Shown: one piece after another, positions 22,062-31,337 of the stretch
Numbering within the stretch: position 1 is the first letter of the stretch
Layout: the number at the start of each line of letters is the position of its first letter
Assembly: GCA_903835555.1 (NCBI GenBank)
Contig: CAILNN010000081.1
Location: forward strand, 1 to 41,962
Direction: 5' to 3'
Source of the DNA: an uncultured Verrucomicrobiota bacterium
Lineage (GTDB): Bacteria > Verrucomicrobiota > Verrucomicrobiia > Limisphaerales > UBA9464
Length of the DNA: 41,962 nt
Translations under genes and position numbers: made by a program
The notes under the pieces: generated by a model
What the model was told of the DNA's origin: nothing
Databases searched by the model: none
The model's input: only the letters and a program-made list of their open reading frames with translations

Positions 22062-23312
22062 ATGTTGCGTCCATTCAAGAGTCTTTACTTTCAAGTACTG
22101 CTGGCGATCCTTTTCGGGGCGTGCGTTGGTCACTTTTTCAGGAGCTGGGGTTTGGAACTCAAGCCCCTCGCCGATGCCTTCATCAAGTTGATCAAGGCGC
22201 TCATGGCACCCATCGTTTTCCTGACCTTGATTTCTGGAATTGGTGGTGTGGGCAACTTGCGGAAAGTAGGACGAATAGGTTTTAAGACCATCCTGTATTT
22301 TGAACTCGCCACGACCGTGGCTCTTGTCCTCGGCCTTGTCGTGGTCAATCTGGTTCGGCCTGGGCAGGGGTTGCATATTGACCCCAAGACACTTAACGCC
22401 GCCGAAGTAGCATCGTTCGTTACCTCCGCTAAACATCTGACAGTTGTAGACTATTTTCTTAACCTGATTCCGGATACGATCGTCGGCGCGTTTACCACGG
22501 GTGATATTCTTCCCGTCCTTTTTCTCGGATTGCTGGTTGGGATTTCTCTCGGTCGACTCGGTCCCCGCGCCCAACCTGTGCTGGAAGGGATCCAGCGCGT
22601 AACGGAAGTTCTCATGGGTGTGGTGGGACTCGTGATGAGGTTCGCTCCAGTGGCAGCCTTCGGTGCCATGGCCTACACCGTCGGAAAGTTCGGGACCAGC
22701 ACCCTGGTATCCCTCTCCTGGCTCATGGCCTGCGTTTACCTGACTTGCGGCATCTTTATTTTCGGTGGACTAAGCCTCGTCTTGCGCTTCCACGGTCTCC
22801 GGCTATGGCCTCTTTTGCGATACATCCGGGAGGAAATTCTTCTGGTTTTCGGCACTTCCACCTCGGAGTCCGCATTGCCCCGCATGCTGCAACGAATGGA
22901 AGAGCTCGGGTGTGGTAAATCAGTCGTCGGATTGGTCTTGCCAGCAGGCTATTCATTAAATCTCGATGGCACCTGTATTTACCTGACCATGGCCACTGTC
23001 TTCATCGCCCAAGCCACAGACACTCCGTTACCGATCGAACGGCAATTGGTCATGCTTGGCATCTTGTTGCTCACTTCCAAGGGAGCCGCGGCTGTCACTG
23101 GGGGCGGTTTTGTCACCTTGGCTGCAACCCTCTCCGCCACGGGTTCATTGCCGGTGGCCGGGTTGACCCTGCTACTCGGGGTGGATCGTTTTATGTCGGA
23201 AGCCCGTGCACTCACCAATCTCATCGGCAATGCCGTCGCGACCTTGATCATCTCCCGATGGGAAGGCGAGTTGGATGAAGACCGACTCCGACGCAAATTA
23301 GGAATCAAGTGA
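22062..23312 (+). CDS. Dicarboxylate/amino acid:cation symporter (DctA/GltP type)
   Basis: A 416-residue inner-membrane transporter of the DAACS family that imports C4-dicarboxylates or glutamate/aspartate with protons or sodium. The substrate and cation sites are clear: FGTSTSESALPRML (re-entrant hairpin 1), SLNLDGTCIYLTMATVFIAQ (helix 7, NLDGT as in DctA), LLTSKGAAAVTGGGFVTLAA (hairpin 2), and DRFMSEARALTNLIGNAVAT (helix 8). Overall wording is nearest to DctA, favouring C4-dicarboxylates, but substrate is inferred. Length agrees with the family's 410-440. The start ATG 22062 has AAGGGA just upstream and lies 6 bp after panC. Aspartate or related acids would link to panC (beta-alanine) or nadB; this is speculation. 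Confidence 0.93.
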   Translation: MLRPFKSLYFQVLLAILFGACVGHFFRSWGLELKPLADAFIKLIKALMAPIVFLTLISGIGGVGNLRKVGRIGFKTILYFELATTVALVLGLVVVNLVRPGQGLHIDPKTLNAAEVASFVTSAKHLTVVDYFLNLIPDTIVGAFTTGDILPVLFLGLLVGISLGRLGPRAQPVLEGIQRVTEVLMGVVGLVMRFAPVAAFGAMAYTVGKFGTSTLVSLSWLMACVYLTCGIFIFGGLSLVLRFHGLRLWPLLRYIREEILLVFGTSTSESALPRMLQRMEELGCGKSVVGLVLPAGYSLNLDGTCIYLTMATVFIAQATDTPLPIERQLVMLGILLLTSKGAAAVTGGGFVTLAATLSATGSLPVAGLTLLLGVDRFMSEARALTNLIGNAVATLIISRWEGELDEDRLRRKLGIK

Positions 23313-23374
23313 AATAAGGATATACACACCAAAAGTGATCGCCAAAGAAAGGCGGCATTCAGTCCTGATTCGCC

Positions 23375-23950
23375 TTAGGACTTTTGTCCACTTAGCTTGC
23401 CTTTCGTCTCTGCCATGAGCGATTCTATTTCCTCTTTAATCTCAATCCGCGTCTCGCTGTCCATTCGATCAATAAATAGAACGCCATTCAAATGGTCCAC
23501 TTCATGTTGGACCACCCGGGCGAGCAGACCCCCTGCCCGAAATCCGAATGTCTCTCCTCGCTCGTTTTGGGCAACCACATCCACTTCAGCCGAGCGGATA
23601 ACCTCCCCAAATATATCTGGAAAGCTGAGACACCCTTCCGGTCCCGCAACCGACGCTCCTCCCGCTGTCAATTTGGGATTGATCAACACCAGCGGCATGA
23701 ACGACTCGACATCCGCTTCCTGTCCATCGAGCCATAGTTTGCTGGGGCGGTCCTTGATTCCTCGAACATCCACGATGGCCAGCTGAATCGCATGGCCCAC
23801 CTGTTGTGCAGCGAGCCCAATGCCTTTCGATGATCGCATCGTCTCAAACATGTCGGCGATCAGGTTGTGAGTTTCCGGTGTGACCGGCTCGATTTTGGCT
23901 CCGCGACGACGCAGAACCGGGTCCCCATATTTTACGACGGATAGGATCAT
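23375..23950 (-). CDS. def: Peptide deformylase
   Basis: Metalloenzyme removing the formyl group from nascent proteins. From ATG 23950 it has 191 residues. All three family motifs are visible: GIGLAAQQ (residues 43-50), EGCLS with metal-ligand Cys107, and QHEVDHLNG with His149, Glu150 and His153. The insertion between motifs 1 and 2 (about 20 residues, SKLWLDGQEADVESFMP) resembles that of deformylases from some Bacteroidetes and Verrucomicrobia. The open frame reaches 24109 but the added 53 residues overlap the upstream gene and are not homologous. It follows the CobA-HemD fusion by 52 bp on the same strand. In many bacteria fmt follows def; here it does not. Confidence 0.95.
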   Translation of the reverse strand: MILSVVKYGDPVLRRRGAKIEPVTPETHNLIADMFETMRSSKGIGLAAQQVGHAIQLAIVDVRGIKDRPSKLWLDGQEADVESFMPLVLINPKLTAGGASVAGPEGCLSFPDIFGEVIRSAEVDVVAQNERGETFGFRAGGLLARVVQHEVDHLNGVLFIDRMDSETRIEIKEEIESLMAETKGKLSGQKS

Positions 23951-24002
23951 CGGCGACGGAATCTTGACGCGATTGATTTTCTTGTGCCAGTGATGTTTTG
24001 GT

Positions 24003-25565
24003 CTATTGGCGATTCGTACCCCGAAGGGACCGAGCGTGCTTTCTGACTTCTTTTTCCAGACTCGCGACCATTCCATCGATTGTGTGTGGTTTGGCTTCGA
24101 CCGTGGCATCCAATCCCAAAGCCTTCAGCGCCTTCGACGTCTCCGGGCCAATGCTCAGCGTCCGGATGCCCGGAAAACGTTGAATCAATTTGGGCAGGTC
24201 GAATCGCAAATGGAAGTTTTCGACGGTCGATGCGCTGGTGAAGGTAATCCAGTCGCATCCGTCCTCGATCAGCCTGGCTGCCGCTCCCGTTCGGTCTTCG
24301 GTTTCCGGGAGCGTTTGGTAGCAGGCGACGTCGTCTACTATCCCGCCCATGTCCTCCAATTCTTTGAGTAATTCTGGGTTGGCGACTTCGGCGCGAAGAC
24401 ACAATACGCGCAAGTTTTCGATGTTTTCGACCGCCGCAATTGCTTTGGCGACCTTGGAAGCAATGTACTCGGTTGGCATCGCGTCGATCCGTAAATGAAG
24501 TTCGCTCAATTTCGCCGCCGTTGCCGGTCCGACCGCAGCAAATCGAATCATTCCAAGGGATCGGATGTCATCGAATGCCTTAAAGAAATACTCAAAAAAC
24601 GCGGTGACTCCGTTGGGACTGGTGAAAACGATCCAATTGTATTCCCCCAGCCCGGCAATGGCCTCAATCATCGGGTGAATCTCTGTGGGAGGTCCGATTC
24701 GGATGGTCGGAATTTCCAACACCTCTGCTCCGCGGTCGATTAGCTGCCGCACGAGGGTGCTCGCTTGTTCCCGGGTGCGAGTCACGACAATCCGATTGCC
24801 GAATAGCGGTCGTGTTTCGAACCAGTTGAGGCGGTCACGCAGGCTGACGACGCCCCCGATAACCGTGATTGCTGGGGCCGACATTCCCGCCGCATCCGCG
24901 ACATCCGCGAGGGTCGACAAGGTTCCCACGACCGTTTTCTGGCGTCCGGTTGTTCCCCATCGGATCATGGCGGCGGGTGTTTGTTCTGGCATTCCATGGC
25001 GAACGAGTTCGGCGGCGATGTGCCGAATCCGTTCCACACCCATCAAGACCACTTTGGTACCCGGTGCCTTGGCAATTGCCCCCCAATCCAGCGAGGTTTC
25101 AGGTTTTGTCGGGTCCTCATGGCCGGTAATGACTTGGTAGGAAGAGCAAAAATCCCGGTGGGTGATGGGTATTCCAGCATAAGCCAGCGCGGCGACGGTT
25201 GAAGAGATTCCCGGCACCACTTCAAATGCAATGCCTGCTGCGGCCAGTTCTTCGGCCTCTTCACCGCCCCGTCCAAAGACATAGGGGTCGCCACCCTTCA
25301 GTCGTACCACCAACTTTCCTTCTTTGGCCCGATTGACCAAAAGCTGATTGAGGTCCTCTTGCGGTAGGGCGTGCTCTTTCGCTCGCTTCCCTCCGTAGAC
25401 AACTTCCGCGTCTTTCGGCGCAAGCCGGAGGATCTCTGGATTGACCAAGGCGTCGTAGACAACCACTTGGGCTCGCCCCAAAATATCTGCGGCACGAACG
25501 GTCAATAGTCCCGTATCACCGGGCCCCGCCCCGACGAGGTAAACAATTCCCCTGGAAGTATGCAT
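24003..25565 (-). CDS. Fused uroporphyrinogen-III C-methyltransferase/synthase
   Basis: A 520-residue two-domain enzyme. Residues 1 to about 250 are SUMT (CobA/CysG-A type): IVYLVGAGPGDTGLLTVRA, VVYDALVNPEIL, VVRLKGGDPYVFGRGGEE, PGISSTVAALAYAGIP, and VVLMGVERI. It makes precorrin-2/sirohydrochlorin precursor. Residues from about 255 on are HemD: NRIVVTRTREQASTLVRQL, DRGAEVLEIPTI, WIVFTSPNGVTAFF, WITFTSASTVENF and LSIGPETSKALKALG. HemD closes hydroxymethylbilane to uroporphyrinogen III, so one chain performs two successive steps at the branch to sirohaem/cobalamin. This fusion is known in several phyla. Start ATG 25565 (MHTSRGIVYL). def follows 52 bp downstream; no other haem gene is adjacent. 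Confidence 0.95.
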   Translation of the reverse strand: MHTSRGIVYLVGAGPGDTGLLTVRAADILGRAQVVVYDALVNPEILRLAPKDAEVVYGGKRAKEHALPQEDLNQLLVNRAKEGKLVVRLKGGDPYVFGRGGEEAEELAAAGIAFEVVPGISSTVAALAYAGIPITHRDFCSSYQVITGHEDPTKPETSLDWGAIAKAPGTKVVLMGVERIRHIAAELVRHGMPEQTPAAMIRWGTTGRQKTVVGTLSTLADVADAAGMSAPAITVIGGVVSLRDRLNWFETRPLFGNRIVVTRTREQASTLVRQLIDRGAEVLEIPTIRIGPPTEIHPMIEAIAGLGEYNWIVFTSPNGVTAFFEYFFKAFDDIRSLGMIRFAAVGPATAAKLSELHLRIDAMPTEYIASKVAKAIAAVENIENLRVLCLRAEVANPELLKELEDMGGIVDDVACYQTLPETEDRTGAAARLIEDGCDWITFTSASTVENFHLRFDLPKLIQRFPGIRTLSIGPETSKALKALGLDATVEAKPHTIDGMVASLEKEVRKHARSLRGTNRQ

Positions 25566-25702
25566 CCTGTTGGAGGATAGAACAGACGACTCAGTTTGAA
25601 TAGGCCTTCGACCATTTCCGGGAGCCATTCGTCCGATCTCATGGAATCAACGCCAACCTGAAACTTGCTGGAACGAGTCCGAACAGGTGTAGTAGCCGAG
25701 TC

Positions 25703-26851
25703 ATGTATTTCTCGATATGGGCTGCGCTGGCGGGGATGAGTTTGGTGACCAATTTTTGGCAGTTTGCGATTGGCCTTCTTACCCCCATCCATCGACGCCT
25801 TCGACTCAACAAAGAAGCGCCCGGAGTCACCATTCTCAAACCGCTGAGAGGAAAGGACGGACGGTCCCGCATTTGCCTCCGGAGCTGGTTCACGCTTCGC
25901 TATCCTGGACCGGTTCAAATCCTTTTTGGGGTTCGAGACCTCCAGGATCCAATCGTTGAAGTGGTCCGGGAATTATTGACTGAGTTTCCCGAGTTCGATG
26001 CCCAACTCGTTGTTTGTCCAGAGTCGCTGGGACCCAACGCCAAAGTATCAACCTTGGTACAATTGGAGCCCCTCATCAAACATCCCCTGGTCGTGGTGAG
26101 CGACGCAGACGTCCTTGCGCCCTTTGATTTTTTGACCTCGGTTGTTGCCTGTTTCGATGACCCTGAAATCGGTATGGTTTCCAACCTTTACCGTATCGCT
26201 AATCCCACAAATTTTGCCATGTATTGGGAGGCGGTCGTCGTCAATGCTGATTTTTGGGCCCAAGTACTCCAGGCTCGGCAGCTCGGGCCGGTTCGATTTG
26301 CCCTGGGTGCCGCGATGACCCTGCGGCGCGAAGCCTTGGAGCGCATCGGTGGATTCGCGAGCGTGGCGAACTTCCTGGCGGACGACAACCAGCTGGCTCG
26401 CCGGGTCGCCCAATTGCCAGCCCGACTGGCCATCGCCCCGGTTGTCGTGGAGTGCTGGGAATCCCCGGCTGGTTGGGGACAAATCTGGGCGCATCAGTTG
26501 CGATGGGCGCGGACGATTCGAGTTTGCCAGCCAGTTTCCTACTTTTTCAGCGCCATAACCGCATTGACCTTTTGGTCGCTCCTTTGGCTGGTCCTCGGCC
26601 AAGGGGATATCCTGTGGTTCGGTGCCATTGTACTCCTTCGCATCATCATGGCATGGGTCTTGGCTGCTCGAATTCTCAAGGACTACGACAACCCGTGTCA
26701 GCCATTCACGGTCGGATTACTCGCTCCCATCAAGGACTTCTTGTCGATTGCCGTCTGGTTGATGGCGTTTGGAGGGCGGACCGTTCAATGGAAGGGCAAT
26801 GCATATCGGGTGGCGCGCAATGGACAAATGGTTCCAGTCAAAGCGGTATGA
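25703..26851 (+). CDS. GT21 ceramide-glucosyltransferase-like enzyme (HpnI-like)
   Basis: A 382-residue membrane glycosyltransferase. An N-terminal helix (MYFSIWAALAGMSLVTNF) is followed by a GT-A domain with VTILKPLRGKDG, a VVSDADV metal motif, ANFLADDNQLARRV and the (Q/R)-x-x-RW motif in HQLRWARTIR; together these define GT21, the ceramide glucosyltransferase family. Several C-terminal membrane segments follow. Bacterial members include HpnI, which adds GlcNAc to bacteriohopanetetrol, and glucosylceramide synthases. Which lipid is used here cannot be told; no hopanoid or sphingolipid gene is in view. In the donor region LRGKDG matches the family. The gene is divergent from the CobA-HemD fusion and 67 bp before glnS. 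Confidence 0.85.
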   Translation: MYFSIWAALAGMSLVTNFWQFAIGLLTPIHRRLRLNKEAPGVTILKPLRGKDGRSRICLRSWFTLRYPGPVQILFGVRDLQDPIVEVVRELLTEFPEFDAQLVVCPESLGPNAKVSTLVQLEPLIKHPLVVVSDADVLAPFDFLTSVVACFDDPEIGMVSNLYRIANPTNFAMYWEAVVVNADFWAQVLQARQLGPVRFALGAAMTLRREALERIGGFASVANFLADDNQLARRVAQLPARLAIAPVVVECWESPAGWGQIWAHQLRWARTIRVCQPVSYFFSAITALTFWSLLWLVLGQGDILWFGAIVLLRIIMAWVLAARILKDYDNPCQPFTVGLLAPIKDFLSIAVWLMAFGGRTVQWKGNAYRVARNGQMVPVKAV

Positions 26852-26918
26852 ACTGTCATAAACCGCAGCCACGGCTAGACATATTGATCAACAGGACCGA
26901 AGCTTTCCTCGATTTAGC

Positions 26919-28724
26919 ATGACTGAACTTGAACCCAATTCGCCACTGCCCCAAGTCGTTCCGTCCGATTTTATCCGTGAAATCGTTCAGCAGGATATTG
27001 CTTCGGGGCGGCGTCAACGGATTGTGACCCGCTTTCCACCCGAGCCCAACGGGTACCTGCACATCGGGCATGCGAAGTCGATCTGCCTTAATTTTGGAAT
27101 TGCCATGGAAACCGGAGGTGTTTGTCACCTCCGCATGGACGATACCAATCCCACCAAGGAAGAGGTGGAATATGTCGACTCCATCCTTGCGGATGTTCGG
27201 TGGGTGACTTCGGGATGGGCTGATTCGGTCCTGGGGCTTAAACGGGTTGGTGAGACCCCAACATCCGCCGCACACGGACTCGATTTCCAGATTGCCCGCA
27301 CTACGGCTTCCGATGGCACTCCCTTGGAACCGTTTTTTGCATCCGATTACTTTGATGCGATCCATGCCTTTGCCCAGCAATTGATCCGGCTCGGGAAGGC
27401 CTATGTCTGCGATTTGACTCCAGAGCAAACGGAGCAGTACCGCGGTTCTCCAGATCGTCCGGGACAGAACAGCCCGTATCGTAACCGTTCTGTGGATGAG
27501 AATTTGGACCTCTTTTCCCAGATGCGGGATGGCAAATTTCGGGATTCAGCATGCACGTTGAGGGCCAAGATTGATATGTCTTCCCCCAATATCTGGATGC
27601 GAGACCCTGTCATTTATCGTATCCGCCATGCGGAGCATCATCACACCGGTAATCGATGGTGCATCTATCCGATGTACGATTTCGCCCACTGTCTGAGCGA
27701 CTACATCGAAGGAATCACCCACTCGATCTGTACTCTAGAATTTGAGGTCCATCGCCCCCTCTACGATTGGATATTGTCGACCCTCCAATTGCCCAGACCG
27801 CTCCCTCACCAGTATGAGTTTGCCCGACTCAATCTGGGGTACACCGTGATGAGCAAACGGAAATTGCTGCAACTGGTGCAGGAAAAGATTGTCACCGGCT
27901 GGGATGATCCGAGATTACCCACGATCTCCGGCATCCGTCGACGCGGTGTGCCTGCCGCCTCTCTGCGCACGTTTGCTCAGGAAATAGGCGTAACTAAGTA
28001 TAATGGACTCACGGACTTGTCCGTCTTTGAGTTTGCCGTCCGCAGTGAATTGAATCGGACCGCAGCGCGGCGAATGGGGGTCCTCCATCCAGTTCGCGTG
28101 ATTTTGACCAATATTCCGGCGGGTGAAGTCCTCTGGGTTGACGCTATTAATAATCCCGAGGACCCCAATTCTGGAACTCGTCGAATTCCATTCTCACGCG
28201 AAATCCTGATTGAACAGGAAGATTTTCAAGAAAATCCGCCCCCCAAATATTTCCGTCTGCGCCCGGGTGGTGATGTTCGTTTGAAATACGCCTGCATCAT
28301 TCATTGCGATGAAGTCGTCAAGAATACTACGGGTCAAGTTGTCGAAGTCCGTTGTACTGCCGATTTGGAAAGCCGTTCGGGTGGGGCCAACGCCGGTCGA
28401 AAGGTGAAGGGAACCATCCACTGGGTCAGTGCCGAGCACGCCCTCTCGGCGGAGGTTCGGCTTTACGATCGCTTGTTCACCGTGGCGGAGCCCGACCGTG
28501 GAGACGGTGACTTCCGTCAGTATTTGAATCCTGATTCACTCAAGATTATCGAAGGATGGGTTGAGCCGTCCCTTCGCGAAGCCCATCCTGGAGACCGATT
28601 TCAATTTGAGCGGGTCGGGTATTTTGCCATCGACGTCCGCGACTCTCGGTCAGATAAACTGGTTTTTAATCGAACGATCTCGCTCAAGGACGGATGGGCC
28701 AAGGAATCGGCCCGTTCGCCTTAG
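26919..28724 (+). CDS. glnS: Glutaminyl-tRNA synthetase with an in-frame insertion
   Basis: Charges tRNA-Gln directly with glutamine. The 601-residue protein (E. coli: 554) has RFPPEPNGYLHIGHAKSICL with the HIGH motif at 48-51, FDDTNP-like RMDDTNPTKEEVEYV, YPMYDFAHCLSD, the MSKRK motif near residue 311, and a complete C-terminal anticodon-binding beta-barrel (KGTIHWVSAEHAL; GYFAIDVRDS). Between GW at residues 99-100 and FFASDYFD at 139-146, about 34 extra residues (nt 27219-27332) interrupt the catalytic domain compared with E. coli. The frame is kept, so the product should be full length. The stop (TAG, 28722) lies in a 10-bp tandem repeat. Bacterial GlnRS often derives by transfer from eukaryotes; this one is of ordinary bacterial type. 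Confidence 0.96.
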   Translation: MTELEPNSPLPQVVPSDFIREIVQQDIASGRRQRIVTRFPPEPNGYLHIGHAKSICLNFGIAMETGGVCHLRMDDTNPTKEEVEYVDSILADVRWVTSGWADSVLGLKRVGETPTSAAHGLDFQIARTTASDGTPLEPFFASDYFDAIHAFAQQLIRLGKAYVCDLTPEQTEQYRGSPDRPGQNSPYRNRSVDENLDLFSQMRDGKFRDSACTLRAKIDMSSPNIWMRDPVIYRIRHAEHHHTGNRWCIYPMYDFAHCLSDYIEGITHSICTLEFEVHRPLYDWILSTLQLPRPLPHQYEFARLNLGYTVMSKRKLLQLVQEKIVTGWDDPRLPTISGIRRRGVPAASLRTFAQEIGVTKYNGLTDLSVFEFAVRSELNRTAARRMGVLHPVRVILTNIPAGEVLWVDAINNPEDPNSGTRRIPFSREILIEQEDFQENPPPKYFRLRPGGDVRLKYACIIHCDEVVKNTTGQVVEVRCTADLESRSGGANAGRKVKGTIHWVSAEHALSAEVRLYDRLFTVAEPDRGDGDFRQYLNPDSLKIIEGWVEPSLREAHPGDRFQFERVGYFAIDVRDSRSDKLVFNRTISLKDGWAKESARSP

Positions 28725-28751
28725 TTCGCCTTAGTTCGCCTTAGTTCGCCT
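28714..28751 (+). repeat. 10-bp tandem repeat across the glnS stop codon
   Basis: The unit GTTCGCCTTA occurs at 28714, 28724 and 28734, with a partial fourth copy to 28751, without a mismatch. The first copy holds the last two glnS codons and its TAG stop. Copy-number change would move the stop or leave it alone depending on register. The remaining spacer to 28970 shows no convincing gene; two short minus frames there lack homology or starts. Confidence 0.85.
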
Positions 28752-28970
28752 TTGCGATGCTTTTTTGGTATTTTCCGTTGAGCCGTTGAGCTTGAAGGGA
28801 AGGCAATTCCTCCAACGCGAGGCCTTCGGGAAGTTCGTCTGCCCACCCCAAACAAGCCCACTGAATACAAGCCCCAAAAACGAACCATCCCTGGCTTCCA
28901 ACGACAAAATCAGCGCACTGTGACGGTGCTCCAAAAAAAGCGTAAGAAAGTGAATAAGGGCGTGGTCCCA

Positions 28971-30119
28971 TCAAGCCGCCCGAAGACATTCCTGGAAGGG
29001 GGCCAAATCAGGGTCCAGTTGGGCCTCGTGACGCTCCACCATTCGACGCATCTTTTTCAATGCGTGATGTTCGATCTGTCGAATGCGCTCCCGGGTGAGA
29101 TGAGCTTCCTTCCCTAAATCTTCCAACGTTCTTTCGCTTCTTCCATCCAGGCCAAAACGTTCTTGTAGAATCCAGAGTTCACGGTCCTCCAACTGCCCAA
29201 GAAGACTGCGAACCATGTCATGCCGTGTTCCCTGTTCCATCTCCTGGAAGGCGGTTTGTGCACGCTCGTCCGGAACCACATCGGCGAGTTGGTTATCCTC
29301 GTCATCGCCCAGGGGGGCATCAAGTGAGGTTGTTCGCTGACTGGCATCCCACAGCTCAGTGACCCGACGTTGCGTCATGCCAAGCAGCTCGGCCAATTCG
29401 CTGTCGGTGGGATCTCGACCGATTTCTTCGTGGAATTTGAGGGAAGCTCGTCGCATCCGGGCGACCAAGTCCACCAAATGGACGGGTAGCCGAATGGTCT
29501 TTCCCTGATTGGCCAAACCGCGCCTGATCGACTGTTTAATCCACCATGCGGCATAGGTCGATAGCTTCGCTCCCTTGGTCGGATCAAATCGGTCCACCGC
29601 CCGCATGAGTCCGAGATTGCCCTCATTAATCATGTCCAGGAGAGGAAGTCCCATCCCCATGAAGTCCTTTGCTATTTTCACCACCAAGCGGAGGTTGGCC
29701 GTGATCATCACTTCGCGCGCTGCCTCATCGCCGGCCTGTACGCGTCCCGCTAGGCGGGCTTCGTCGTCCTGACTTAAAAGTGGGGTTTCACTGATTTCCT
29801 GAAGGTACATCTTCAGGCTGCCATCCTCATCACCCACACTCCCTCTTCGTATCAAAGAACGGGGAGCTGCGGCGGATTCCCCAATCGCCGCTCGCTTGGT
29901 TTCGCTAACCTCGAGCGCCATATCGGTGATTCCCGCCTCCGTCACGTCCAACGGTGCCTCGGAATTCCCCATTGCCGATGGCGGGGAGATGTGTCCAATG
30001 GAAGGTTCTGAAAAACGACGCCGCCCGCCGGAAAACGAGGACTTCATGGACCGTCCCGCATGCGGACTTCTTCGCGCCCTTGCGGGCATCCACCCGCTAT
30101 CGTTTGCAAGTGTTGTCAT
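28971..30119 (-). CDS. RNA polymerase sigma factor, sigma-70 group 1/2 (RpoD-like)
   Basis: A 382-residue sigma factor. Region 1.2 begins at about residue 100 (SLKMYLQEISETPLLSQDDE), region 2 spans 135-205 (ANLRLVVKIAKDF; DMINEGNLGLMRAVDRFDP; STYAAWWIKQSIRR for -10 recognition), region 3 about 215-290, and region 4 about 305-360 with the helix-turn-helix TLEDLGKEAHLTRERIRQIE for the -35. There is no region 1.1 and no large non-conserved insert, so it is either a compact primary sigma or a group 2 (RpoS/SigB-like) alternative. The first about 95 residues are low complexity; ATG 30119 gives the longest form, with alternatives at 30047 and 29972. It stands alone, with 117 bp to the ABC gene. Confidence 0.9.
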   Translation of the reverse strand: MTTLANDSGWMPARARRSPHAGRSMKSSFSGGRRRFSEPSIGHISPPSAMGNSEAPLDVTEAGITDMALEVSETKRAAIGESAAAPRSLIRRGSVGDEDGSLKMYLQEISETPLLSQDDEARLAGRVQAGDEAAREVMITANLRLVVKIAKDFMGMGLPLLDMINEGNLGLMRAVDRFDPTKGAKLSTYAAWWIKQSIRRGLANQGKTIRLPVHLVDLVARMRRASLKFHEEIGRDPTDSELAELLGMTQRRVTELWDASQRTTSLDAPLGDDEDNQLADVVPDERAQTAFQEMEQGTRHDMVRSLLGQLEDRELWILQERFGLDGRSERTLEDLGKEAHLTRERIRQIEHHALKKMRRMVERHEAQLDPDLAPFQECLRAA

Positions 30120-30236
30120 AGTATCGGTTGATTCAACTATGACCTAGCAAGTCCGCGGCCAATTTTTGACGGGACCTCGCGGGGCACCAAACTTATCGAG
30201 TGCATCCCGAATCAAACGGGGTCGATGGCCTTATCC

Positions 30237-31298
30237 TCAGATGCCGGACCGGGGCAAGACGATCAGGGATTCAGGAGGTATGCCGAGAACCAGTTGACTC
30301 CCGATTGGCAGTGCTATCGCGGGATCGGGAATTGAAACCTTGATCAAGGTACCATCCATAGAAGTGCACCGGTATTCTTCCCGGCCCCCAAGATATTCGA
30401 TTGCGACCAACGAGGTTCTCACCGAATTGGCTTGCCCCCAATCCAGCCGTGCCGACTCTGGACGGAATCCGACCCAGACGTCAGCCCCGACGGAGTAATC
30501 CCCAGCTTTCGTTGTTCCCAATTCCCCGATGGAGGTTTTTACTGCCGTTCCTTTGTTTCCAGTTCCAATGATCGTGCCGGGCCACCAATTGGTTTCCCCG
30601 ACAAAATCAGCCACGAACCGGCTCGAAGGTTGACGGTAAATGGTGCGCGGACTTGCAACCTGTTCAATTCGCCCATCATTGAGAACGGCAATCCGGTCAG
30701 CGAGCGACAAAGCCTCGGAATGGTCGTGCGTGACATAAACTGTCGTGATCTTGGTCCGCTGGTGTAGCGCCCGGATTTCCTCTCTCAATTCAATTCGGAG
30801 TCGGGCATCCAAATTGGATAACGGCTCGTCGAATAACAGCAATTTGGGCTTGATGACCAACGCCCGGGCCAGCGCAACCCGTTGTTGCTGGCCACCGGAA
30901 AGTTCGTTCGGGAATCGATACCCGTAATCCTCCATTTGAACGAGGGCCAGAGTTTCGAGCACTCGCCGATCTCGTTCGTATTTGTCTGTCTTTCGGACAT
31001 CGAGACCATATCCGACGTTTTGTAATACGTTTAGATGTGGCCAGAGGGCGTAATTCTGGAAAACCATGCCCGTGTTTCGTTCGTTCGCTCCCAGGCCGCT
31101 GACTTCGTCTTCGTCAAAATAGATTTCCCCATGGTCCGGGGGATAAAATCCGGCAAGCAGGCGTAGCAAAGTGGTTTTCCCACACCCGCTCGGGCCAAGC
31201 AAAAAGAATAATTCCTGGTCTTCGATATCGAGGGAGACGTCCTTCAACACCGGACCACTACCAAAATCTTTGGAAAGGTTCTTGAGACTAATTTTCAT
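30237..31298 (-). CDS. ABC transporter ATP-binding protein (FbpC/PotA type)
   Basis: A 353-residue ATPase of the importer class that serves iron(III), polyamines, sulfate or sugars. Walker A is GPSGCGKTT (35-43), the signature LSGGQQQR begins at 133, Walker B is LLLFDEPLSNLDA (153-165), and the switch His is in VTHDHSEA. After about residue 235 there is a C-terminal TOBE-type regulatory barrel (VWVGFRPESARL; EYLGGREEYRC). It follows the solute-binding protein by 39 bp on the same strand, so both should belong to one system. The membrane permease expected with them is not encoded on either side, so the complex must recruit one from elsewhere. Confidence 0.93.
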   Translation of the reverse strand: MKISLKNLSKDFGSGPVLKDVSLDIEDQELFFLLGPSGCGKTTLLRLLAGFYPPDHGEIYFDEDEVSGLGANERNTGMVFQNYALWPHLNVLQNVGYGLDVRKTDKYERDRRVLETLALVQMEDYGYRFPNELSGGQQQRVALARALVIKPKLLLFDEPLSNLDARLRIELREEIRALHQRTKITTVYVTHDHSEALSLADRIAVLNDGRIEQVASPRTIYRQPSSRFVADFVGETNWWPGTIIGTGNKGTAVKTSIGELGTTKAGDYSVGADVWVGFRPESARLDWGQANSVRTSLVAIEYLGGREEYRCTSMDGTLIKVSIPDPAIALPIGSQLVLGIPPESLIVLPRSGI

Positions 31299-31337
31299 CG
31301 AGACAGCGATAGAGGCATGGAACGGGAAAACGAGACG

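Noticed and set aside
28731-28989. Two short minus-strand frames after glnS
   Set aside because: No recognisable domain, no ribosome site, and they run into the sigma gene or the tandem repeat.
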